Under the pieces are notes generated by a model, which was not told the DNA's origin, did not search any database, and was given only the letters and a program-made list of their open reading frames with translations. Both the position numbers and the translations under genes were made by a program. A DNA stretch of 7,386 nt from Caldilineaceae bacterium (GTDB taxonomy: Bacteria > Chloroflexota > Anaerolineae > Caldilineales > Caldilineaceae): assembly GCA_015494005.1 (NCBI GenBank), contig WGCB01000064.1, forward strand, positions 1-7,386, in the 5' to 3' direction. Below are positions 1-5,597 of the stretch, piece by piece. Numbering within the stretch: position 1 is the first letter of the stretch; each line of letters begins with the position of its first letter.

Positions 1-580
1 GGGTGTAGAAGGTGCGGTAGTGGTCGTAGAGGTCGTCCCGGGTCATGGTGAGGAGGTCGCCCTTCCAGCCGATGACCGGGTGGTGGTAGCTGTGGGCCTG
101 GAAGGCGGCCGCGTCCACCTCCACGCCCAGGAGCCAGGCGTAGTTGTTCTCGCTGCCCTCCCGCTCGCTGATGATGACCGTCCGCTCCGACTCCACCTCC
201 TCCGGGTCGAAGATGGCGTTGACCATGCGGTCGCTCTCCACCTCCAGAGCCAGCTCGATGCGATCCACCGGGAAGGTCTCGAAGTAGGTGGTCCAGTCCC
301 GCCAGGTCATGCCGTTGAAGAGGCCGCCGGCCCGGGCCACCACCTTGTCGAACTCGCCCTGGGGGAACTTTTCCGTGCCCTTGAAGAGCATGTGCTCCAC
401 CCAGTGGCTGATGCCCGTGCGGCCGGGCAGCTCGTTGCGGCTGCCCACCCGGTAGTAGATCCAGAAGCTGGCCACCGGGGCCATGTGGCTTTCCTGGATG
501 ACCACCTGGAGGCCGTTCTCCAGCTGGGTTCGCAGCAGGTTCTCCGTGCCGGACGGTTGGGTGCGGGTGTCAGCGACCAT
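1..580 (-). CDS. M16 family zinc metallopeptidase (insulinase/processing-peptidase type), N-terminal part
   Basis: This is the N-terminal 193 residues of an M16 peptidase, and the gene continues beyond the left edge. The inverted zinc motif HxxEH is intact at residues 59-63 (HWVEH, followed by MLFKGT). The third zinc ligand is most likely E139 in VIISERE, 75 residues further on, as the family expects, so this should be a catalytically competent subunit. No signal peptide is visible, which points to a cytoplasmic protein or to an export route I cannot see. M16 family members bind zinc and degrade or process peptides, often as a pair of one active and one inactive subunit, so a second M16 gene may lie just past position 1 (inference). 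The ATG at 580 is preceded by GAGGAA at good spacing. It lies inside the last codons of the dehydrogenase gene, with an 11-base overlap, which suggests translational coupling. The substrate is unknown. Confidence 0.9.
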   Translation of the reverse strand, partial: MVADTRTQPSGTENLLRTQLENGLQVVIQESHMAPVASFWIYYRVGSRNELPGRTGISHWVEHMLFKGTEKFPQGEFDKVVARAGGLFNGMTWRDWTTYFETFPVDRIELALEVESDRMVNAIFDPEEVESERTVIISEREGSENNYAWLLGVEVDAAAFQAHSYHHPVIGWKGDLLTMTRDDLYDHYRTFYT

Positions 581-1880
581 TGTTGTTTCCTCGGCCTACG
601 CCCCGGTAGGTGAAGCCCAGGGCCTGCATCTGGGTCGGATCGTAGATGTTGCGCCCGTCCACCAGGATGGGCTGGGCCATCACCGACTTGATCCGGACCA
701 TGTCCAGGTTCTTGAACTCGTCCCACTCCGTGCAGAGGAGCAGGGCATCCACGCCCTGGGCCAGCTCGTAAGGATCCTCGGCCAGGCGCATTTCCGGGTT
801 GATCTGGGCCGCGCCGGGCATGGCCACCGGGTCGTAGCCGCAGACATGGGCTCCCTCGTTCTGGAGCAGGTGGGCGATCTCCATGGCGGGGGATTCCCGC
901 AGGTCGTCGGTGTTGGGCTTGAAGGCCAGGCCCAGCAGGCCGATCCGCCGCTGATCCAGCCCGCCCAGGAGCTCCCGCAGGGTGAGCACGGCCCAGCGCC
1001 GGGCGTCCCGGTTGATCTCCATCACCGCCCGCAGCAGGGACGGGTGGGAGCCGTGGACCAGAGCCATATGCTCCAGGGCCTTCACGTCCTTGGGGAAGCA
1101 GCTGCCGCCGTAGCCCAGGCCTGCGTTCAGGAAGTGGGGCCCGATACGTTTATCGTACCCCATGCCCGCGGCCACTTCCTGTACGTCGGCTCCCAATTTC
1201 TCGCAGATGGCGGCGATCTCGTTGATGAAGCTGATGCGGGTGGCCAGGAAGGCGTTGCTGGCGTACTTGATCATCTCCGCGGTGCGCAGGTCCGTGACGA
1301 TGATGGGGGCCCGCAGGGGCAGGTGGAGCTGGGCCACTTTGTCCGCGGCCTCCGGGTCCAGGCTGCCCAGGACCACCCGGTCCGGGTTCATGAAGTCGGT
1401 GATAGCCGAGCCTTCCTTCAGGAACTCCGGGCAGCTGACCACGGAGAAGTCGATGGGGTCGGGCTGGGAGCGCTTGATGATGTCCGCCACCCAGTCGCCC
1501 GTGCCCACTGGCACCGTGCTCTTGTTCACCACGATGAGGGGGTGGTCCATGGTCTTGGCGATGGTCTCCGCGGCCATGCGCACGTAGCGCAGATCCGCCT
1601 CCCCGTCCACGCCGCTGGGCGTGCCCACGCAGATGAAGACGAACTCGGCGTCCGCCAGCGCCTCCTCGTAGCTGGTGGTGAAGAAGAGGCGCCCGGCCTT
1701 CACGTTGCGCTCCACCAGCTCGGTCAGGCCCGGCTCGTAGATGGGTATCTCCCCCTGGCGCAGCCGGGCGATCTTCTCCTCATCGATGTCCAGGCAGGTG
1801 ATCTTGTTGCCCAGGTTGGCGAAACAGGTGCCGGTGACCAGACCGACATATCCGGTGCCGACGACAGCGATGTTCTTCAT
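570..1880 (-). CDS. ugd: UDP-glucose 6-dehydrogenase
   Basis: A 436-residue cytoplasmic enzyme expected to oxidise UDP-glucose to UDP-glucuronate with two NAD+, feeding capsule, exopolysaccharide or glycolipid synthesis. The N-terminal Rossmann fold starts at residue 3 with the dinucleotide motif VVGTGYVGL. Family residues are visible in order: STVPVGT at 121-127, the PEFLKEG segment at 151-157, K205 and N209 in KYASNAF, and the catalytic cysteine C261 in [10 protein letters not shown], with D265 following. The C-terminal UDP-binding domain includes [15 protein letters not shown] near 317-331. The length is normal for the bacterial Ugd/TuaD type. Start choice: the ATG at 1880 has GGAGGA about nine bases upstream. 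The paralogous UDP-ManNAc or GDP-mannose dehydrogenases are less likely given this active-site context, but substrate identity is by family resemblance only. The gene lies 97 bases after the membrane protein on the same strand and overlaps the peptidase gene by 11 bases. Confidence 0.94.
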   Translation of the reverse strand: MKNIAVVGTGYVGLVTGTCFANLGNKITCLDIDEEKIARLRQGEIPIYEPGLTELVERNVKAGRLFFTTSYEEALADAEFVFICVGTPSGVDGEADLRYVRMAAETIAKTMDHPLIVVNKSTVPVGTGDWVADIIKRSQPDPIDFSVVSCPEFLKEGSAITDFMNPDRVVLGSLDPEAADKVAQLHLPLRAPIIVTDLRTAEMIKYASNAFLATRISFINEIAAICEKLGADVQEVAAGMGYDKRIGPHFLNAGLGYGGSCFPKDVKALEHMALVHGSHPSLLRAVMEINRDARRWAVLTLRELLGGLDQRRIGLLGLAFKPNTDDLRESPAMEIAHLLQNEGAHVCGYDPVAMPGAAQINPEMRLAEDPYELAQGVDALLLCTEWDEFKNLDMVRIKSVMAQPILVDGRNIYDPTQMQALGFTYRGVGRGNNNGR

Positions 1881-1913
1881 GATGGATTTCCTCCGACTTT
1901 GTGAAAAATACAG

Positions 1914-1933
1914 CGTATCGAAACAGCGATTCG
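1914..1933. promoter_or_regulatory. Imperfect dyad in the ugd leader
   Basis: Two 7-base arms, CGTATCG and CGATTCG, are separated by AAACAG and match as an inverted repeat with one mismatch. They lie in the 97-base gap before ugd, about 34 bases upstream of its start codon. The dyad could be an operator or a small leader hairpin. I see no convincing -35/-10 pair for ugd in this gap, so ugd may depend on read-through from the membrane-protein gene. This is a weak call. Confidence 0.2.
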
Positions 1934-1976
1934 TTGACTTGGACAGGTGGGGCGTGGGATGCAGGGGAAAGACCCG

Positions 1977-2987
1977 TCAATCCGCCACGGGCAGGGGCTG
2001 ATCCGCCTGCTGCTGGGCCGCGCCGATATCGTCCCAGCGCAGGTGCTCTCGCCAGAAGTAGAAGGCCCCCACCAGGGTCACAGGGATCCAGAGGGCCGCG
2101 TGCAGGGTCAAGGTGTAGCTGGCGGCCAGGTTCCGCTCCACGCCGAAGGCCGCCAGGGTCTCGATGCCAGGGGTGTCGAAGGTGCCCACGTAGCCTGGGG
2201 CCGAGGGCAGGGTGGTGGCCAGGTTCACCAGACCGTTCATGAGCATGAGCACCACGAAGCTCACCTGGAAGGGGAAGGCGTGCATGACGAACCAGTACTT
2301 GACCGTCTCCATGAGCCAGACCAGGACGCTGGTCCCGAAGATCATGAGGACATCGCCGCCGCTGCTCAGGCTGTGCAGCCCCTCCATGAAGCGCTCGTAG
2401 AGGTCGTCCGTCCGGGCGCGGATGGCCCGAGGCAGGAGCCGGTCCCCGATCCAGTGGTAGAAGCGGGCCACCCGCTCCGGGCGCATGGCCATCCAGACGA
2501 AGACCAGGGTGGCGGCCACCAGCAGCACGGTGAGCAGGACGACCAGGTTGCGGTAGAACTGGGGCAGGGGCGCGAAGGGAAGGGCCAGGAAGACGAAGAG
2601 GAGCATGACCAGGCCGTCGAAGACCCGTTCCACGATGACCGTGGCCAGGCTGGAGGTGATGGCCACCGACTCCCGGCGGCGGAGCACGTAGGAGCGCAGC
2701 ACCTCCCCGGCTCGGAAGGGGTAGACGTTGTTGCCGAAATAGCCGATGCAGACCAGGGGGAAGAGGCGTCTCAGGGGGATGGGCTTGATGTGGCGCAGCA
2801 TGTAGTGCCAGCGCCAGGTTCGGGCCCACAGCCCCAGGAAGTAGACGGCCACGCCTGGCAGGATCCACCAATACTGGGCTTCCCGGATGGCCTGCCAGAC
2901 CTGGCCCAGATGGAGGCCTGGCAGGGCTTTGCTGATGAAAAAGGCGCTGATCAGCAGGCCGATCAGCAACTGCCCGGTACGCTTCAT
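1977..2987 (-). CDS. UPF0104/YbhN-type integral membrane protein (lysylphosphatidylglycerol synthase membrane-domain family)
   Basis: A 336-residue polytopic membrane protein with roughly seven or eight hydrophobic segments, near residues 6-22, 40-57, 75-90, 123-140, 147-168, 213-233, 240-260 and 294-312. Family landmarks are the [19 protein letters not shown] segment at 82-100, ERVFDG at 120-125 and the [11 protein letters not shown] loop at 261-271. This fold is shared with the membrane domain of MprF and with AglD/YbhN proteins. Members are proposed lipid or glycolipid flippases, but most are uncharacterised, and the soluble aminoacyl-transferase domain of MprF is absent here. With ugd downstream, a role in moving a lipid-linked sugar or modified lipid is plausible (inference). 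The ATG at 2987 has no clear Shine-Dalgarno sequence (upstream bases CCCCGAAACGACC), so the start is less certain than for its neighbours. The C-terminal tail is short and polar. Confidence 0.87.
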   Translation of the reverse strand: MKRTGQLLIGLLISAFFISKALPGLHLGQVWQAIREAQYWWILPGVAVYFLGLWARTWRWHYMLRHIKPIPLRRLFPLVCIGYFGNNVYPFRAGEVLRSYVLRRRESVAITSSLATVIVERVFDGLVMLLFVFLALPFAPLPQFYRNLVVLLTVLLVAATLVFVWMAMRPERVARFYHWIGDRLLPRAIRARTDDLYERFMEGLHSLSSGGDVLMIFGTSVLVWLMETVKYWFVMHAFPFQVSFVVLMLMNGLVNLATTLPSAPGYVGTFDTPGIETLAAFGVERNLAASYTLTLHAALWIPVTLVGAFYFWREHLRWDDIGAAQQQADQPLPVAD

Positions 2988-3116
2988 GGTCGTTTCGGGG
3001 GTTTGGGAAGGTCCATCCTGGCCCCAGGGTCAGGAGCGACCCGAGTCCATCCTGGGCCCATCCAGGACGCGCTGCGGGGATGGGCCTCGACGAGAGAAAA
3101 GGGCTTGGCAAGAAAA

Positions 3117-3144
3117 ATTATGCCGAAACAACTATAAAGCACAA
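3117..3144 (-). promoter_or_regulatory. Candidate promoter for the membrane-protein gene
   Basis: On the minus strand, TTGTGC (3144-3139) is followed after 16 bases by CATAAT (3122-3117). This is a moderate match to the housekeeping -35/-10 consensus and lies in the only AT-rich patch of the region. Transcription would start near 3110, giving a leader of about 120 nt before the start codon at 2987. The -35 match is weak, so this is a candidate only. Confidence 0.4.
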
Positions 3145-3185
3145 ACACCCTGGCGTCAAAAGCCATTCCCAGGGATCCGCAAACA

Positions 3186-3226
3186 GAAACGATGCCAAAT
3201 GGCGCTTGTCCATTTGGCATCGTTTC
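3186..3226. repeat. Perfect 17-bp inverted repeat, 7-base loop
   Basis: The arm GAAACGATGCCAAATGG (3186-3202) is repeated exactly as its reverse complement at 3210-3226, around the loop CGCTTGT. It lies about 94 bases past the SWIM stop codon and upstream of the candidate promoter of the next gene. On either strand it would form a 17-bp RNA hairpin, but neither side has a run of T directly after the stem, so it is not a textbook intrinsic terminator. It may still act as a terminator, a transcript 3'-end stabiliser or a protein binding site. The short motif CAAAC flanks it on both sides (3180-3184 and 3230-3234), which could be chance. Confidence 0.85.
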
Positions 3227-3319
3227 GATCAAACCAACGTTTTTCGCTTTTTCGGGGGAGCTACTCCGCCATGGTCACTCAGCCGTGCAAGCTTCGGTCC
3301 AGATCGACTCGGGCCGTCT

Positions 3320-3583
3320 CTATGCGGCTGCGGAGCCAGGCTCGGGCAAGAAGGCCGGTTCCACGGAGTCGCCCAGGATCTCCTCCATGGCCATCACGTG
3401 AGCGCAGATGCCTCGCCGGATAAATTCCTCGCAGTCACAATTCCATTTTCCACGATTGTAGCTGACGAAGTGGTTGGCATTGTCCCCGTGGATCTCGACC
3501 TCAAAGCTGTATACCCGGATCCGCTGGTCCTTCTCTGCTGCATACTGACGCGCCTTGATGATCCGACTTGCTGCTGAATCCAT
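3320..3583 (-). CDS. Small stand-alone SWIM zinc-finger protein
   Basis: An 87-residue protein made almost entirely of one SWIM-type zinc finger. The CxC...CxH pattern is complete: C49, C51, C60 and H62 in WNCDCEEFIRRGICAHV. Before it comes a strand-forming region (IRVYSFEVEI) and the typical HFVSYNRGKWNCDC lead-in. SWIM domains bind nucleic acids or proteins and normally form part of larger proteins such as SWI2/SNF2 ATPases, transposases or MuDR proteins. A free-standing copy has no assigned function that I can infer. The start ATG at 3583 has AAAGGA seven to eight bases upstream. No good promoter lies in the 70 bases between this start and the strong terminator at 3653-3692, so the gene may be expressed by read-through of the structured RNA upstream. 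Confidence 0.82.
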   Translation of the reverse strand: MDSAASRIIKARQYAAEKDQRIRVYSFEVEIHGDNANHFVSYNRGKWNCDCEEFIRRGICAHVMAMEEILGDSVEPAFLPEPGSAAA

Positions 3584-3652
3584 GTCTCAGTCCTTTCGTG
3601 GCTAGTGAAACTGTGGAAACGAATGAATCAGGCGAAAACGACCGCTACCGGG

Positions 3653-3692
3653 AAAAACAAAAACACCCAGACACGTGCCGCGCCTAGGTGTT
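3653..3692 (-). terminator. Strong intrinsic terminator of the structured RNA
   Basis: On the minus strand AACACCTAG (3692-3684) pairs with CTGGGTGTT (3670-3662) with one G-U pair. The stem extends inward by five more pairs (two of them G-U) to a 3-base loop, giving about 14 bp. The T-rich tail TTTGTTTTT (3661-3653) follows directly. The plus strand has no matching T-run, so termination acts on leftward transcripts. Confidence 0.88.
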
Positions 3693-3872
3693 CCGCTCGT
3701 TTCTTCGATTGCCAGGCTGGATTCGCACCTCACCAGCTGGATCTGTCCCTCCAACCTTGACTTCCACCAAGAGCAACCCCTTCCCGGTAGCCGGATTGGC
3801 TGAAACGCCCCCGAGACCGTCCTGGTCCTAGGGGGAATGTCGCAGCTCCGCAACACGTCACTAGTGGAATTC
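3653..3872 (-). ncRNA. Structured RNA of unknown class: small RNA or attenuator leader
   Basis: A transcript of about 220 nt is bounded by a near-consensus promoter and an intrinsic terminator, both on the minus strand. In transcript order, predicted hairpins lie at 3854-3839 (GTTGC/GCGAC, 6-base loop), 3835-3808 (CCCCC/GGGGG outer stem with an inner GACC/GGTC stem), 3801-3789 (AGCC/GGCT) and 3737-3716 (GCTGG/CCAGC), followed by the terminator. An 84-codon open frame crosses the region, but its sequence looks like arbitrary translation of GC-rich DNA. I checked it by eye against tmRNA, RNase P RNA, SRP RNA, 6S RNA, T-box and common riboswitch cores and found no convincing match. The SWIM gene begins 70 bases beyond the terminator on the same strand, so the element could be an independent small RNA or a leader that attenuates that gene. 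Boundaries are inferred from the promoter and terminator. Confidence 0.62.
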
Positions 3873-3878
3873 TCCTAC

Positions 3879-3907
3879 AGTATAGCGAGGGATCCTCGGC
3901 CTGTCAA
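3879..3907 (-). promoter_or_regulatory. Near-consensus housekeeping promoter for the structured RNA
   Basis: On the minus strand, a perfect TTGACA (3907-3902) is followed by a 17-base spacer and TATACT (3884-3879, five of six consensus bases). The predicted start is a purine near 3872. It is the best promoter in the window. The spacer contains the dyad CGAGG-GAT-CCTCG (3886-3898), which could be an operator placed to block RNA polymerase, or chance. Confidence 0.85.
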
Positions 3908-4129
3908 CCAACGCGCGGGCATTTTCACCTCAAATTTTCCAGCCCCTGGGCTACGTTTTCCCGCTGGCTCCCCCACGCTCGTTCCTTTTCGAACAAGCCC
4001 TGGCTCGGATCCTGCGTGCTTTTTCCGGCCGATTTGTGGTAATCTTATGCCCACGTGGACCACCCTACGGACCCATCGACGCTCGCTCACTCACATCCAG
4101 AACCCATTTGCATCCAGAAAGGTCGAGCC
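3908..4129. other. Divergent intergenic region before the amidase gene
   Basis: These 222 bases lie between the leftward promoter and the amidase start codon. I see no gene. The only promoter-like patch on the plus strand is TAATCT/TCTTAT around 4040-4048, with a poor -35 partner, so I leave it uncalled. An in-frame ATG at 4055 would add 25 residues to the amidase, but it has no ribosome binding site and adds low-complexity sequence unlike an amidase N-terminus. Confidence 0.5.
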
Positions 4130-5428
4130 ATGCTCATCTCCGCCCACCCACTCTACGCTACCGTGGAAGCCCTGCGCAGCGGCCGCCAGGATCTGCCGTC
4201 CTACCTGGAGCAGGTCTACCATCGGCTGGAGCAGGTGGATCCCCAGATCCAGGCCTTCCTCCCTGAGCCGGACCGCCGGGCCCGTCTGCTGAGGGAGGGC
4301 CAGGCCCTGGCCGCCCGCTACCCGGAGCCGGCCCAGCGCCCACCCCTCTACGCCGGGCTGGTGGGGGTCAAGGATATCTTCCACGTGGAGGGCTTCCCCA
4401 CCCGGGCCGGTTCCCAGCTGCCGCCGGAGCTCCTGACCGGGCCGGAGGCCGCGGTGGTCACCCGGCTGCGCCAGGCCGGAGCCCTGATCCTGGGCAAGAC
4501 CGTGACCACGGAGTTCGCCTACTTCCATCCGGGCCCCACCCGCAACCCCCACAACCTGGCCCACACCCCGGGTGGCTCCAGCAGCGGATCCGCGGCGGCG
4601 GTGGCCGCGGGGCTCGTCCCCCTGGCCCTGGGCACCCAGACCATCGGCTCCGTCATCCGGCCGGCGGCCTTCTGCGGCATCGTGGGTTTCAAGCCCAGCT
4701 ACGACCGCATCCCCACCACCGGACTCCTCTACCTCTCACCTTCCATGGACCACGTGGGCCTCTTCACCCAGGATGTGGCTGGCATGGGGCTGGCGGCCAG
4801 CCTCCTCTGCGAGGGGTGGCAGGAGCCGACCGAAGCGCCCCGGCTGCCGGTGCTGGCCGTGCCCCAGGGACCGTACCTGGCCCAGGCCACGCCCGAGGCC
4901 CTGGCCGCCTTCCAGGAGCAGCTGGACCGCCTGACCGCCCAGGGCGTGACCGTGCGACGGGTTCCGGCCCTGGCCGACGTCCAGGAGGTGAACCAGCGTC
5001 ATCGGCGCATCGTGGCCGGGGAGGCAGCCCGGGTGCATCGGGCCTGGTTCGCGGCCCACGGAGAGCGCTACAGCCCCCACATGCGGGCCCTGATCCAGGA
5101 GGGGATGCAGGTCACGGACGAGCAGCTGGCCCGGGATCGGGCCGCCAGCCTGGCCTTCCGGGAGGAGCTCCAGGCCCGCATGGCCCAGGAAGGCATCGAC
5201 CTCTGGGTGGCGCCCTCCGCCACCGGGCCCGCGCCGGAGGGCATCCAGAGCACCGGGGATCCCATCATGAACCTGCCCTGGACCCACGCCGGTCTGCCCG
5301 TGGTGGGCCTGCCCGCAGGACGAGCCGCCAACGGCCTGCCCCTGGGCCTGCAGCTGGTGGGCCGCTTCCTGCAGGACGAGCAGGTCCTGGCCTGGGCGGC
5401 TCCGCTGGCCTCGCTCCTGGAAGGCTGA
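4130..5428 (+). CDS. Amidase-signature family hydrolase
   Basis: A 432-residue enzyme of the amidase-signature family, which hydrolyses amide or other C-N bonds through a Ser-cisSer-Lys triad. All three residues are present: K81 in GVKDIF, the cis-serine S150 in PGGSSSGS, and the nucleophile S174 in GTQTIGSVIRPAAFCG. The glycine- and serine-rich signature spans about 147-190. The variant GTQTIGSVIRP, in place of the usual GTDTGGSIRxP, marks a non-GatA subfamily. No GatB or GatC gene is adjacent, so a role in tRNA amidation is unlikely. The C-terminal part (NLPWTHAGLPVVGLPAG) closes the fold normally. There is no signal peptide, so it is probably cytoplasmic. The substrate cannot be told from sequence. 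Start choice: the ATG at 4130 has AAAGG seven bases upstream. It is divergent from the structured RNA and 169 bases before the sensor gene on the same strand. Confidence 0.93.
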   Translation: MLISAHPLYATVEALRSGRQDLPSYLEQVYHRLEQVDPQIQAFLPEPDRRARLLREGQALAARYPEPAQRPPLYAGLVGVKDIFHVEGFPTRAGSQLPPELLTGPEAAVVTRLRQAGALILGKTVTTEFAYFHPGPTRNPHNLAHTPGGSSSGSAAAVAAGLVPLALGTQTIGSVIRPAAFCGIVGFKPSYDRIPTTGLLYLSPSMDHVGLFTQDVAGMGLAASLLCEGWQEPTEAPRLPVLAVPQGPYLAQATPEALAAFQEQLDRLTAQGVTVRRVPALADVQEVNQRHRRIVAGEAARVHRAWFAAHGERYSPHMRALIQEGMQVTDEQLARDRAASLAFREELQARMAQEGIDLWVAPSATGPAPEGIQSTGDPIMNLPWTHAGLPVVGLPAGRAANGLPLGLQLVGRFLQDEQVLAWAAPLASLLEG

Positions 5429-5454
5429 GGCGCTGCTCCGGGTGTTTCTCCCAG

Positions 5455-5483
5455 TTGACCGGCCTGCCCTTTGATGACATAAT
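5455..5483 (+). promoter_or_regulatory. Promoter for the sensor gene
   Basis: TTGACC (5455-5460) and CATAAT (5478-5483) are separated by 17 bases, each matching five of six consensus positions. It sits 27 bases after the amidase stop codon, in a patch with more A and T than its surroundings. The predicted start is near 5490, leaving a leader of about 108 nt before the sensor start codon. No terminator is visible between the amidase gene and this promoter, so read-through from the amidase gene is also possible. Confidence 0.7.
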
Positions 5484-5530
5484 TTGCACGACATCACCTG
5501 TCAGCATCGCCTGCCGACATCATCTGCACG
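5476..5530 (+). repeat. Four imperfect 13-14 base direct repeats over the sensor promoter and start site
   Basis: Units resembling GACATCACCTGCAC begin at about 5476, 5490, 5503 and 5516. The first (GACATAATTTGCACG) contains the -10 element and the last (GACATCATCTGCACG) lies about 30 bases into the leader. Copies differ at several positions. They could be binding sites for a regulator on one face of the helix, or simple sequence drift. Confidence 0.4.
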
Positions 5531-5597
5531 CTACCGCCGGGCGCCCCACAGGGCCCCTGGCACTGCCTCCGGCTTTTGGCAAAAGGTATCCTCCGCC

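Larger units (their letters stand above)
2988..3319. other. 332-base intergenic region before the membrane-protein gene
   Basis: No credible gene is seen on either strand. The part nearest the membrane-protein gene (3011-3068) is rich in short repeats. GTCCATCCTGG occurs twice, at 3011-3021 and 3045-3055. CCTGG/CCAGG at 3017-3028 and GGGTC/GACCC at 3027-3042 can form small hairpins in the leader. The middle (3100-3145) is AT-rich and holds a candidate minus-strand promoter. The far part contains the perfect 17-bp inverted repeat and an 11-base hairpin-capable stretch (GGAG CTA CTCC) near 3258-3268. Confidence 0.6.

Noticed and set aside
483..1904. Long plus-strand open frame opposite ugd (and similar ones opposite the membrane protein at 1947-3137 and the sensor at 5520-6512)
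   Set aside because: These are antisense shadows typical of high-GC DNA. They are rich in G, H, A, V and Q without domain motifs, while the opposite strand carries clear family motifs.
3257..3270. GGAG-CTA-CTCC hairpin just after the SWIM stop codon as a terminator
   Set aside because: The stem is only four base pairs and no T-run follows it on the minus strand.
3719..3729. GGTGCGAATCC on the minus strand, resembling a cobalamin-riboswitch core box or a tRNA T-arm
   Set aside because: The other required cobalamin elements (the CCCGC-ACTGT segment and the AGTCAGGAgACC segment) are missing, and no tRNA acceptor or anticodon arm can be drawn around it.
3602..3856. 84-codon minus-strand open frame within the structured-RNA region
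   Set aside because: It has no ribosome binding site of note, no recognisable motif, and runs through the hairpins and terminator.
4055..4129. 25-residue N-terminal extension of the amidase from an ATG at 4055
   Set aside because: There is no ribosome binding site before 4055, whereas AAAGG stands seven bases before the ATG at 4130, where the amidase-like N-terminus begins.
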